A stretch of DNA of 64,000 nucleotides from Hsuehochloa calcarea (lineage: Eukaryota > Streptophyta > Magnoliopsida > Poales > Poaceae), in contig CM070599.1 in NCBI GenBank assembly GCA_036346395.1, forward strand, positions 8,237,232-8,301,231, read 5' to 3'. The notes under the pieces are model-generated. The model made no database searches. It was not told where the DNA came from and saw only the letters and a list, made by a program, of their open reading frames with translations. The number at the start of each line of letters is the position of its first letter. The first letter of the stretch is position 1. Below, piece by piece: positions 11,996 through 23,233 of this stretch. The translations under genes and the position numbers were made by a program.

Positions 11996-13355
11996 GGGAG
12001 TTTGATTTTTTTTTTCTTATCTTTCCTTGTTCTTTTGATCTTTTATTGTTCTTTTTCTGAACTTAGTGATCCTTTCGAATTTTTTAGGTTTTTAGGCTTT
12101 TTAATTGCATCTCATTGTGTCATATTGCATTCATATGAAAACTTCAACAAGTGGTTACAACAAATGGTATGAAAAATCCAAAAAGATGCATTGTAATATA
12201 AGGTTTTCTGCTTATTTTTTTTAAAAAAAATTGATGAAGCTTTGCCTATTACCCTTTAGAGCTTTTGTATTTCAATTCTTGCTCAATGTCATGTCTAGTT
12301 CTTTGACTTGCTAGAATTATCATGCTTTTACATGTGTAGCTAAGTCTTTGCTATATGAGCTAGAACCTTTTAAACAACTCAAACTAAGAAATTGTAATTT
12401 GTGGATGTTTTAGCGAGTTGCAATTAGTGCTCCTCTTGTGACATTGGCCTGTCGAATTACTTTGTTAGCTCTTTGATCTAAAATTGACCATTACTTGAGA
12501 TTTTGTGTTCTTGAGATTCTAAAACTGCTCATGTGAAAAATGAAAATCAAGATTGTCTTATGCTTAAATTGTGTCAAACTATTCTTACGAGACTGCTTGT
12601 CAAATGACATGAACTTGGAGATAGTTTGATGAACCAGACGATCTCATGGGGATTGCTTGTCGAAATGACATGAACCTCAAGATTTGTCGCCTTGTAGAAG
12701 CTTAGAAAGAGTTTGTGGATGGCTCCTAGTCCAGGATCTTCTTTACTAAGATATACCTTTAATCAACTTTTGGTCGAAGCTTAGGATGAGTTTGTGGATG
12801 GCTCCTAGTCCAGGATCTTATCACTAAGTTAGATCATTAGTCAACTTCCATATTCAATGCAAATGAGAAAAATGTTGACAAATGGGCGTTTACAAAATAT
12901 TGAGCAAAATGATTCAATACAGGACTTGATTGACTCTTAATGTGGTCTTTGTTAGATTTTTTATCTCACTTTGACATTTTGACATGGTCAATTTCACTTT
13001 AGGATCCCTGTTGATGAACTTGCTGAATTTGAAGCGTTGCTTAAATTGATCAAATCTACTGCTTTACCTTTGAGCCTTTGTGCTTAGCTTTGATATATAT
13101 GTCTTACCATGATCTTGCTAGCGCTGTCAGGCTTGATATGCTGTTTGTGCAATATTAGAGATACTATCGTGTTCTTTTGGGTAATCTCCAAAGCTTCTTG
13201 TAATCAAAAATTGAAAAATAAAAAAAAATTGAAGCCACTCCATTGCACTTCATGCATACTCCTGTTTATGCTTCTTTTATTCTGCTTCTTTCTTTATCAT
13301 CTATTGGTTATCTCTGGATGAGAGGAAGGCGTGATTCCTTGATGAATCCATTGTC
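11996..13355 (+). mobile_element. 3' non-coding region of Sirevirus 1
   Basis: About 1.3 kb of AT-rich sequence between pol and the polypurine tracts. It contains an imperfect direct repeat around 12,596-12,690 (tgcttgtc...aatgacatgaac) and another around 12,698-12,835 (GAGTTTGTGGATGGCTCCTA, in two copies about 90 bp apart). Some Sireviruses carry an envelope-like frame here. I see none that is intact. Confidence 0.7.
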
Positions 13356-13888
13356 AAAGGGGGAGAAGATGTGTTAATTAATGAGAAGATATTTCTTTGG
13401 GAGAAGATGTGTTATATCTCTTTGCTATTTTTATTTGGAGAAGATGTGTTAATGAGAATATATTTCTTTGCTGGGGGAGAAGTTGTTGGGGGAGAAGTTT
13501 GTACAAAGGGGAGAAACTGAAAATTTGAAATTTGAGGATCATAGTGAGGGGGAGTTATTGAGTTGCACTCTTATTGTTTTATTGAATATTCTGAACTTGA
13601 ATTGCATTCTTTTATCCTCACAATGATCATAGGTCAATTGAACAATTTGTCTTTCATATGGACCTCATGTGAGATTTTCGACCTTTTCTGGAAATCAAAG
13701 TTTTTATGCTTTCTTTTGCCTTGTCTCACATGCCTATACTATTCTGATGCCAGCTTGGTCATTTTCATTGCTTTTTCTTGCTTATGGACCAAGTTGTGCC
13801 TTTGTGCGAAAACTACAAGTAAACTCGTTTTCAAACCTCTTACTTACATATTCTGGATAATTGCCAATGTGTTCATCAAGGGGGAGAT
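13356..13888 (+). repeat. Multiple polypurine tracts of Sirevirus 1
   Basis: Repeats of the (A)GGGGGAGAAG type lie at 13,356-13,368, 13,399-13,406, 13,473-13,482, 13,488-13,497, 13,505-13,516 and 13,546-13,554, with the LTR-proximal tract at 13,878-13,887. A first one, GAGGGGGAG, already lies at the end of pol (about 11,993). Only the last tract abuts the LTR and so can define plus-strand priming. The upstream series is a Sirevirus trait. Confidence 0.85.
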
Positions 13889-15381
13889 TGTGGATTTCAT
13901 GGGGATATACTCCAGATCTTAGGATGATGTGACAATTAGCAATGGCGTTTACGGTTTGTCGTTTCACGCGTTTTCGACAAAGTGTCAGGCTTACTGGACA
14001 GGGGCGGTCCGACCGGTCCTTGCACGGCGGTCCGACCGGTCCCAAATCGGTCGGACCGGCCATGTAGGGCGGTCGGACGGCGGTGACCAAAGTGGTCAAA
14101 ATGAGCTGGGCCAAAAATAGGTGTTGTAGGCAAGTGAGGGGATCCCAATGCACTTGGTCTCATAATTTTGGAGTCTCCAAGAAAAGTTCTATTGGATTTA
14201 AGTTTCCAGAAGGTTTCGGTTTTTGAGGGTATGAAATTCGGCTAAGTCCCAAGGGGCGGTCCGACCGGCTCACAGGGAGCGGTCCGACCGGCCATGGGGC
14301 GGTCCGACCGGCTCACCTGGAGCGGTCAGACCGGTTTCTACTTGAACGTCGGCCAACTTCGTGGCGATGTTGATTGGTTAGGTCAAAGTCATTGGTATCG
14401 TGGCATATGATTTGCATGATGCATGTTTTGACTAACATGGGTCAAGTTGTGAAGAACTTGTTCCCGAATTCGTGCTTTCTTGTCTGTGGTTGTGCAGGTA
14501 GCTTGGTGGTCAACGGCGAGGAGAATCGGGACTAGACTTGAAGAGTTGAGGTCCAGAACGATCGACGATGCCGGGTGGGGTCAACGACTCAAGCGTGACA
14601 CAAGATGGACAAGGGTGACCTATTGGCAAATCCATGATGCATGGTGAAGCGGTTTAGGTCAAAAGGTTAAAGACGGCGCTTTGCGAAGCGTGCGTGAGTG
14701 ACCCGTTTGTTAGTGGGCCTTAACGGGAGCCCAATTAAGTCAAACCCTAAGAGTTTTAGGCCTCCACTATAAATAGGAGGAGATGGTGGCTGCACCTTTC
14801 TCTCTCGCCTTTTTATGTTTCAAAACCCTAATTGTCTTTAGGGGAGTTGAGGTGGAGGCTAGGGCTCTTGATGGTTTGTGGTGAATTTCGTGATCTTTGA
14901 TTATCCACTGATCTATGATGGTGTGGATGTAATCCAGCAACAATCACGAAATCAATCTATGCAAGGTTTGCTTGAGATAAGTCTCTTTTCGTTCTTGCTT
15001 TCAATTTTGTGTTTTTAGGGCTTTCTTTGATCCGCGAGTTTGTGATTGATTCTTTCACGTGAATTAGCTTGCTGTGATATGTGTGAATCTATCTAGCATC
15101 ATCTTGATCATCAATCCCTCACGAACAAGCTTTAGGATCAAGTTTTCGTTCTTGCCCGGTTTTAGACCTTCTGTTAATCAATTGGCAATTGCTCAAGATC
15201 GTTCCAAGAATTATCATAATATTCGATTGGAATAGGTCCTCAATAGCATATAGAAGGTGTGTGCAAAGTTTCATAAAGATTAGAGTTGAGAATCAAAAGT
15301 TTCACCTAATTGCAACTTCGTCATCGGGCTGATTTTACTGTTGCAGATCGGTTCTGGAGTCGGCCGGTCAGACCGCCCGTC

Positions 15382-16081
15382 TGTAATACCCCGGCCTGCT
15401 CGTAGTGTGGCCCATGTGGCCCATGAGGAGTTGTGTGGTGGGATTAGTCCCACATTGCTTGTCTCAAGTGAGTTGTAGTAGTATATAATGCTTGTTGGAT
15501 CCAAACGTAGCACCTCCGGGTTAACCCTTTTACATGAAGCGAGGACGAAAAGTGTAAGTGATGTGCTATGTGTGGCGGGTCCGCCCCACGGTGGGCTGGG
15601 CATTGAGCCGATTTTGGGTCAGGGTGTTACAGATGGTATCAGAGCATCAACCTTATTTTGCACGCGCGCGGGGCGATAGGCGCGGCATATGGCGCATGGC
15701 ACATGTGGGCCCGGTGGACACATGGCATGGCATATGTGCTAAGACTGACGCACGGACGTGTACCGAGGGGTGGTTCAGGGCATTTGTCGCGTATGCGGTA
15801 TCTTTGCCGAGCGTCGGCCACTTAAGGGGGTGAATGTAATACCCTACCGCTCGTAGTGTGGCCCATGTGGCCCATGAGGAGTTGTGTGGTGGGATTAGTC
15901 CCACATTGCTTGTCTCAAGTGAGTTGTAGTAGTATATAATGCTTGTTGGATCCAAACGTAGCACCTCCGGGTTAACCCTTTTACATGAAGCGAGGACGAA
16001 AAGTGTAAGTGATGTGCTATGTGTGGCGGGTCCGCCCCACGGTGGGCTGGGCATTGAGCCGATTTTGGGTCGGGTGTTACA
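15382..16081 (+). mobile_element. TRIM: terminal-repeat retrotransposon in miniature
   Basis: A 700-bp element. The left LTR is 15,382-15,631 (250 bp) and the right LTR 15,835-16,081 (247 bp); both start TGTAATACC and end GTGTTACA, and they are nearly identical. The internal region is only 203 bp. It starts with TGGTATCAGAGC (15,634-15,645), an initiator Met-tRNA primer site, and ends with the polypurine tract AAGGGGGTGAA (15,824-15,834). It has no coding capacity for Gag or Pol and must have moved with enzymes from another element. I could not identify a matching target duplication (CCGTC on the left, CTCAT on the right), possibly because the target palindrome array was rearranged. Confidence 0.93.
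15634..15645 (+). promoter_or_regulatory. Primer-binding site of the TRIM
   Basis: TGGTATCAGAGC, two bases after the left TRIM LTR; the same 12 bases as in Sirevirus 1. Confidence 0.93.
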
Positions 16082-16394
16082 CTCATCACCGGCCGATCGA
16101 TTTTGAGCGGTCCGACCGCCAAGACAATGTTGGTCGATCCGCCGACAATCGGTCCGACCGATTGGGTCCAATGGTCGACCGCCCGCGTCTTTGTGAGTCT
16201 TTGCAATCTTAGTTGATTTTTGTAGCATCGCTTAGGGGTTTAATTGGATTCAATACTAGTCTTCCATTTGTCGGTATATTGATCTTCATAGCTTTCTAAT
16301 AGCTACCGGAGTGAAATTGTATTGAGTTCATAATTTGTGAAAAAGTGAGCGTGCTCCTATTCACCCCCCCTCTAGTCGCCTTTACGGTCCAACA

Positions 16395-16958
16395 CATACT
16401 ACAAAAAGCGTGGTCTGAATACCCAGCACGGCGGTCCCACTAGCCGGTTAGCACGGGGTTCGAAGGGGCAACACACTCGAATTTTTTTTTCCAGAACATG
16501 AATCTTATTCATGAACCGAGCCTTGGAAATCATCAGATTAATCATATTAACCCTATTCGAACCGATCTTATCATTGCCTTGATACGACCACACACTGCGG
16601 CATACTCCAATGGCAGAATTCCGACCGGTAGGAGTATCATGCAATGTGATCGTGAACAAGCGCAATAAAACATCCGGTACTTATCGATCGTAACTCTGAT
16701 TCGATCAACCACATTGATCTTCGCGTGCTCCTAATGGATTTACGATCACTGTCTGCCCCGATGGCGAAAACCGACCGATAGAGGCAAGTCGTGATACGAC
16801 CATGCAAGCACGATCACGGAATAACGAATAAAAACCCATCTTATCACCAGTGCACATGGACGATCATATCGACCACCGCCAAAATAGAGATAGATCACAT
16901 CTATAACTGCCACATATCACAATATGTGTCCAATCCGAATCTAAAACTAGATGGCATG
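16395..16958 (-). mobile_element. BARE/RIRE1-like Copia leader (LTR-proximal part)
   Basis: This is the continuation, across the Sirevirus 1 insertion, of the leader at 3,778-4,677. It is non-coding, with a run of nine T/A at about 16,482-16,490. It runs from the second CATAC copy to the primer site of the minus-strand element. Confidence 0.75.
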
Positions 16959-16970
16959 GCTCTGATACCA
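16959..16970 (-). promoter_or_regulatory. Primer-binding site of the BARE/RIRE1-like element
   Basis: On the minus strand this reads TGGTATCAGAGC. It lies just inside the LTR that extends to 18,591 and fixes the orientation of that element. Confidence 0.9.
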
Positions 16971-16974
16971 CTTA

Positions 16975-18591
16975 AAGGGAACGCGGCAATGCTACGATAG
17001 CACAAACAAAAATTACCACGCAACCAAGGAACCACCACTAGAAATAGATCACGAGATTACTGCTAGACGCGTCGACTCATAGCGGAAGTAGAGTGGTTGT
17101 AGAGAGTTGATGCAGTCGTAGTCGTACTCACGACGCGTCTCTTCCCTCAAGTGGTCGTACTCGCCGCGCGTCTGCTCCTCTGAGTGGTCGTACTCACCAC
17201 GCGACTACTCCCCCGACTCCGGTGATCAACACGAATCGCGGATCGTCCTAGTGCTGATGCTTCGCAACAACACCTCCGAGGTATCCACACGTACAGGGCA
17301 GGATCACCACGCGCTGGAGTGCTAGCACCTGCAGCGTGGTTGAGAAGGTGTGGCTTAGCTTCAGGAGTTCTTCCAAAGATCATCCTCACCCTGACCCTAT
17401 GCCATCGCCCCTCTTTATATAGGCATCCATGATGGGTCTCAAACTTGAGGCCCATTAGGAACTCGTGACCTATACGAATTCGGATCAGCATACAAAATAA
17501 ATCCTAGCCCTTTAAGTGTATGACCCTACAGGTTCATGTGTAATCGGTTATGACTCGGAAACTCTTTTTCGACCACCAGTCGTTAGCGGTACCTAGCAGC
17601 ACATAACGATTCCCAAATACACATAGAATATATCGGACAAACCTTGATGTAATATGATCTATGATCAGGTCCTCATCACTTATGATTAGTTCGTATCTCC
17701 ATACGACCATATCGTATTTGGTCCCGACCAGTTCATAACTCCTTACGACTAGGTCCTTACCATTCTATGATTACGTTCAATCAATCTATGACCAGATCGT
17801 ATCTCCATACGACCAATCTGTAACCGATCGAACTAAGCGACCTAGTCATGCATTCTCCCTTTGCCTCACGATGTCTGGTTGAACTCTAGGTGAGATGTTG
17901 TGTCATCCATGGACTGTTCAATACTTTCTCGATCGAGTGTCGGATAACTTCATGTGGTCGACACTTCAACCACTAGTGGCAGGGCCATGCACTTTCTTTA
18001 TCCGATCACCACGAGGGGCCCAGAGATATCTCTCCTGTTATGTTAGGAGGGGCAAATCCCATCTCGATCAGTCATATCCCTCCGTATATTTCATAGCATA
18101 CCCGAAAACTACCTTTATAACTACCCAATTACGAGTAGCGTTTGGCAACCCCTAAGAGTGCTATTACACATGTAGGGAACCATGCTGATCTCAGGTCTAA
18201 GGATTATACATCATCATTACTTGAGACCAACTAATGACACAAAGATTCATAACATTCTCAATAGTGTCTCAATGATGGGTCTATCTAGCCCTATATTCTC
18301 TAACATGAGCTCACATTATTGATTCGATATCCCTATATCCAAGACCGGTGAAACAAGGTCATCAATCAATACATGCGCTAATCATAGTCACTGGTGTTCT
18401 AACCAGTGACCTCCGACCAAGGATACATTTAGAATGGCATCATATAAGTTAAAGAGTTCCACCAACATGTCACATACTTATTGATCTATAACAAATGATT
18501 CATTCAAGGAACACGATAACATATTATCAAAATCAAGAACCTAATGAAATATCATCATCTCTATGATTGCCTCTAGGGCATATTTCCAACA
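16975..18591 (-). repeat. 5' LTR of the BARE/RIRE1-like Copia element
   Basis: On the minus strand it begins TGTTGGAAATATGCCCTAGA, the well-known start of LTRs of the BARE/Angela/RIRE1 lineage, at 18,591. It runs about 1.6 kb leftwards to the primer site. A TATA box (minus strand, 17,414-17,421) lies inside. The exact inner end is uncertain by some 20 bp because no clear CA end abuts the primer site. The flanking GTAAC (18,592-18,596) would be one copy of its target duplication; the other copy is outside the window. Confidence 0.88.
17414..17421 (-). promoter_or_regulatory. TATA box of the BARE/RIRE1-like LTR
   Basis: TATATAAA on the minus strand, in the context CCTATATAAAGAGGGG, in the inner half of the LTR. 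Confidence 0.65.
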
Positions 18592-18596
18592 GTAAC

Positions 18597-18830
18597 CAAG
18601 TATGAAAACCTAGAATTACAACTTGATCTTTCATACCAAGAACATCCGGTTGGCATTCTTGATGAAATGGATAGCAAGGTGAGGAACTGCACCGTCAAGT
18701 TTCTGAATGTTCAGTGGAGTAACCACACAGAGGGGGAAGCTACCTGGGAGCGTGAAGACTAAATGAGGACTGAGTATCCTTACCTGAAGTGCCTTCGAAT
18801 CAAGAAAGGAAAGGCTAAACAAAGCAATGA
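18597..18830 (+). pseudogene. pol: C-terminal tail of a Gypsy polyprotein (chromodomain region)
   Basis: The frame reads ILDEMDSKVRN, then VKFLNVQWSNHT and EATWERED, then a stop. It resumes with RTEYPYL. This is the chromodomain-like end of integrase in Tekay/Del-type chromoviruses, which guides integration to chromatin. The same stretch is seen at the ends of the two minus-strand Gypsy elements at about 38,990-39,100 and 46,900-47,050. Everything upstream was displaced by the BARE/RIRE1-like insertion and lies left of the window. A purine tract (AAGGGGGATGTT) at 18,999-19,010 leads into the LTR. Confidence 0.85.
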
Positions 18831-19010
18831 GAAGGAAAATGTATTAGCAACATTACGTTACCTTGTTGGGATATCTCAGCACTATTTTTGAAGGAAATCA
18901 AGACAACAGATAATATATTTAGTCAGAACTGAAAGAACCACTTAGAAGCTTTCCAATTCAATTTCTGAACTATCAGAATCACGAGACGAGATTCTCTTAA
19001 GGGGGATGTT

Positions 19011-22000
19011 TGTCACATCCCCAATTTCATTAATTTCAAATTTAGATGCATCTCATAAGCATACATGTTAATTTTGGAGCATATGCACAAAATGTTGCAT
19101 TTGAATAATTTCAACTCAAAGTGAAACCTAGAGCTTGAATTAAAGCCACAAAAGAAAATAGTGATAAATGCTCATAGCAATTTCTAGAAAATAATTATTT
19201 AAATACTAGAATAATTATCATGAATAAATATGATTTTTATAAAAAATTTAGAATCCAATTTAACATTGAGAAAAATTCAAACTCAATTCATAAACACCTA
19301 GAGTAAATGAATTTTAAATAAGCAATTAAATCATGAACAGTGTGTTCAAAAATTTATATGGTTTCAATATCATCCCGGTAACCTCTCTAAAAATTTTCAG
19401 TTTTTTATAAAATTATTTGCTATTTTAAACTACCAGTCAAAGTAGGAAGTATGGAATTCAAACTCAGTCAACTGTTTGGGTCTAGCAATGTTGCGACTGG
19501 ACCCGAACACAACTAGCTGACTTGATCAGGCCTAACCCACTTGCCTGAACCACCCTCCGACCACGCCGCTTTGCTGAGCCACTGACGAGCTGGCCCCACC
19601 TATCAGCATCGTCTTCACCGCTTCGGCCAACACGACCTCGCATGAGCTCTAGTGCGACAGCGAGGAGCTAGCGAGCGTTTGCACATTTTTGTCCATGCAG
19701 CCTTATGATGTTTTGTCACTGCCCTTGGCACCCAATCTAGTAACTCCATGAGTAACGCAACAACTTTTCCTGCCATGAAAGCTCCTCAAAACGTCGCCCT
19801 CGTCCTCTCGGCCGCTCAGTTGAGCCCGACAATTCTGCCTCCTCATTGAGGTTTATCCTCTCCTTCTTGTGCCTTTCTTTTACTCTTCACATGTCATTCT
19901 TGTTTTGCTAAGTTGAAGCCTTGCCTTGTACCAACATATCGGGAACACGAGCTTGTCTTTTTGCTCCTCCAGAATGCGTCTGTGGAGCACCTCCGTGCTA
20001 TCTCTCTCTCCGGTGAGTTCTATCATTGCTTAAGTGCGTCATACCATTTTCTAGGGTGTAAGAAGTAAAAACCCTCACTCAATTTTATCAATCATCCATA
20101 GGATCATTGGTAACTTGGATTTTCTCTTTTTTCGGCTGAAAACACCCCCTTCATCTCAACCTCAGGTTGGGTAAGCTATTTCCCGATTACTTCCTTCCAG
20201 AGCATCTCATGCACTCGCTTAAGCTTCCCCGGTCATTCTTTGTCCTTACTTTTGCTAAGATTCTTCTCTCCACGTGGAGCTCTCATCGCCGCCGCTAGGT
20301 CATCGTCATCGGAGCACCACCAAGCTTCTCCGGTCATCTTGTTGGCTCCGGTAGGTACACTGGACCTCAGTGATACTTTTGCACTTATTCCTTAGCTAAA
20401 TGCATCGTCATATCGCGTTAGCCACTTTTGCCATTGTTGCACCGCCGCACCTCACTGTCGTGCCGCCGCTACGGTCTGTCTCCAGCCATGCTCCGACCAC
20501 CGATTAGTTCGCAAGGGTCTAAGGATTCCATTTCTAGCATTCACTTGCACCGCCATGGACCACAGTGCTGGTGAACCGCCGGGCAAAGTTGCGGCAAAGG
20601 AGTCCCCTGTTCGGACAATCATTGTAGCTTGTGATTAACCGAAATCACTGTTGGGTTAGGTTTAAGTAGTCATTAACTGTGGCTAATCGTTGCGCTGTTT
20701 CGCTGACACGTGGGTCCCGTGACCAAAAAAATAGGAAGTTAATAAAACTATATTTGCTTAGAGTCACTAACATGCGGGCCCGGTGCATTAAGTGCACAGT
20801 GAATCTCTGCCCGTGGACCAGACACACTGTGAACCTTCTGTCCATGCACTATGCTATGGACCGAGCCTATGACATGTGGACACCACATGTTAATTAGTAG
20901 GTGATTTTTTGTTATTTATTTCAAAAAGAAAAACCTTGTATAGTGGACCCCATATGTCAGTGACTGAGGTTAGATCTTTCTGGGTATAAAAAGTATTTAA
21001 TACATTTAGAAATCCCAAAATGTATTGTTTTTGCACTGAAAATGTCTTAAATTTCAAAAACTCATAACTATTTCATCTTAACTCCAAATTGAGTGAAATT
21101 AATTTTGTTAGTTTCCATTTTCACTGTGCTTTAATTTGGAACAGGTTTTAAACATGTTACTATTATAGAAAATTTTGATATTCAAAATATTTGAACACTA
21201 ATGCATTTAACCTTTAAAAATTCATAGAAAATCAAAATGAACTCCAATTGAACTGAAATTTTCACATAAATTCATGTAAAATTATAATCTTAGTACTGTG
21301 TAGTTCTCATGCATTTTTAGTAATTAGGATTTTCTCGTATTTCTAGGTGTTTATTCGGTAGCGTGTTTTTCTAGATCTTGTATTGCCCGAGGCGAACGAA
21401 TATCCATCTGAGAGTGAACAAGTGGATTATCAGCAAGGCAAGCATCCTATTGCATCATTTTTCTCCCAATTTTGGCTAATTTAGTATTTTGAAATGCAAT
21501 GGTATTTGCTAGCATGCTATTTTTGGTCTATCGATAATTTGTGAGTCTAGTTAGCTATGTCCTAATCCTTGTGGTTTATCCTTAATCATTCCAAACAAAT
21601 ATGCTTAAGTTAGATATCATGTGATGGTATTTATTCTTTATATGAATGCTTAACCTTTCAAGTCACTAGATACGTTAGTTCGGTTGACGGGCTTATCTCG
21701 TCAATCGTGGGAAACACTGAACATTTTACCTTTATGTTTTTGGTCCAGATCATTGGAACTATTTTTTAGTCTAAAATATTGTTTATTTAAAACTTATTTT
21801 GGTATGGACAAGTGGTTAGTAGTGTGGGTGCCTTCGTGCACAAGAATCGGGTTCAGTGGAAAGACTTGTCCAGACAGTTACGGACCGAACTTTGGGTTGT
21901 CAATCCAAGTACCATACGTATTTCCACACGCGGTGTATGGGCGCCACTTAGTCAAGTAAGGGGAGGATTTTATTGAGTTGAAGCACAGGTGGTGTGAGGA

Positions 22001-23233
22001 CATGGGTGTGCGTAGGAATTCGATTGCAATTTATAATGTGTAAGGGAGCACTATTTTTATTTATGTTCATTGGACCAGCATCTCCAACACAACTTACATG
22101 CCCAGTTAGAAAGTTCTTTAAATAGCTTGTACTAAGTGGGATTTCATCTCGCATAGTGTGATTCAACTCAATAAGATTATCTTGCTAAAAAATACCGAGT
22201 CTCGATTTCCCTGGCCGGCATACCATAGGAAGTATATCATTATCCGAAGGCTTGCGGGCTGGTCGTGTCGTGTAGGTAAAGATGTACTCCCTTGCGGAGT
22301 TATAATTTATTCGAATAACCGTGTCCACGGTTACGGACGATACTTGGTTTTGAATGACATCATTGATAGACTCTTAATTAAAACTTGACATGGAAACAAC
22401 TTGGTATCGACATGATTGGTTTTTCATGCATTTTAGTTTACCAAAGTGGGCTGCCACTTTGGTATTGCTTGATCTATGTCTATGCTTATGCCATTTACAT
22501 TTCTTTCGATAAAATTGTGTATATTAAATGGCATTTACAAACTAGTATGTGTAGGGCTGAAAATTATTACAATTTATGCAAAACTAAGCCACTACAACCT
22601 CTCTTTTGATAAACCTCTATCATGTATAAATTCCACTATTTTGGACAGTCTCTAGCACATATAACTTATTTTATTTTTGTATAAAACTTGTGAGTACCTT
22701 TTGTACTTAACCGGATTGTCCACTTATTCAAGTGAGGATGATTACACTATCAATCCATTTGTTAGCACCGATTTTGGTGATGCTAACGAATAGCACTGTT
22801 TCTAATCCCCCCTAGTTGCTTCTAGGACTTCTATTTATGTTTAAATTTAGCCTGTTGGCCACTTGTGTAAATTATGGACATAAGTCCTAGCTTTGGATGT
22901 CGTCATGTAATATAATTTATGCCTTGTGTATGACTATGATCAATGTTGATAAAGGATATGTGCGTGTTAGCCACTGATCTTGGGAGCTAACGCGGGGCAC
23001 ATATCCGAAGATTTGAAATGCTATTTGATTCATTTAAGTATGGACCCAGGCTTCTTAGAATCGGCTTGGTGCAAACGCCATCGAGTGGTATGCAGGTCGA
23101 TTATCTAGTTGTTGTCCATCGGGTCTTTATATTTACATGGACTAAATTGAATTTCAGATCTTGGAGAGTCGGATTTAATTTTGTATGACCTGGAGGATAT
23201 AGGTTATATGAAATTAAACTCGGGTCCCCTACA
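19011..23233 (+). repeat. 3' LTR of the oldest Gypsy element in the left nest
   Basis: It starts TGTCACATCCCC directly after the polypurine tract. I place the end at GGGTCCCCTACA (23,233) by analogy with the GGTCCCGACA ends of related LTRs here, giving 4,223 bp. It contains a GC-rich segment (about 19,480-20,640) and a GGCAAGCATCC block (about 21,437). The palindrome TTATTCGAATAA (22,307-22,318) with CCGTGTCCACGG and the GAGTAC/GTACTT hairpin (22,692-22,708) follow in the usual order. The left boundary is firm; the right is inferred. Confidence 0.8.

Larger units (their letters stand above)
4678..16394 (+). mobile_element. Full-length Sirevirus-type Copia retrotransposon (Sirevirus 1)
   Basis: The element is 11,717 bp, bounded by TGTGG...CAACA LTRs and by a perfect 5-bp target duplication CATAC (4,673-4,677 and 16,395-16,399). 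The order is 5' LTR 4,678-6,430, primer site 6,433-6,444, gag with a long coiled-coil extension, pol (protease, integrase, reverse transcriptase, RNase H), a long non-coding 3' region with repeated polypurine tracts, and 3' LTR 13,889-16,394. The order integrase before reverse transcriptase marks Copia. The size, the Gag extension, the multiple polypurine tracts and the LTR palindromes mark the Sirevirus (Maximus) lineage. The 3' LTR is 753 bp longer because a 700-bp TRIM sits in it. All coding segments are broken. Confidence 0.95.
13889..16394 (+). repeat. 3' LTR of Sirevirus 1, with a TRIM insertion
   Basis: It starts TGTGGATTTCATGG and ends CGGTCCAACA: 2,506 bp in all, of which 700 bp (15,382-16,081) are an inserted TRIM. 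Palindrome cluster 2 has four units (starts 14,257, 14,280, 14,300 and 14,323), where the 5' LTR has three. The third cluster is split by the TRIM (about 15,364-15,374 and 16,107-16,170). The TATA box is at 14,768-14,775. Confidence 0.95.

Noticed and set aside
12596..12840. Envelope-like gene in the Sirevirus 1 3' region
   Set aside because: No open frame of useful length, no signal peptide or membrane segment that can be trusted.
13782..14163. Frames spanning the LTR start with GRSD/GPTD-rich peptides (also near 4,589, 15,653, 54,208, 63,101)
   Set aside because: They are translations of the CGGTCSGACCG palindrome arrays and recur in every frame and strand.
15382..16081. Two 250-bp direct repeats read as a simple tandem duplication in the Sirevirus LTR
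   Set aside because: The repeats have TG...CA ends, a primer site after the first and a polypurine tract before the second, and are absent from the 5' LTR: an inserted TRIM.
16959..16970. tRNA-like strings (also at 6,433 and 15,634)
   Set aside because: They are 12-base primer-binding sites complementary to initiator Met-tRNA at LTR edges. No cloverleaf can be formed around them.
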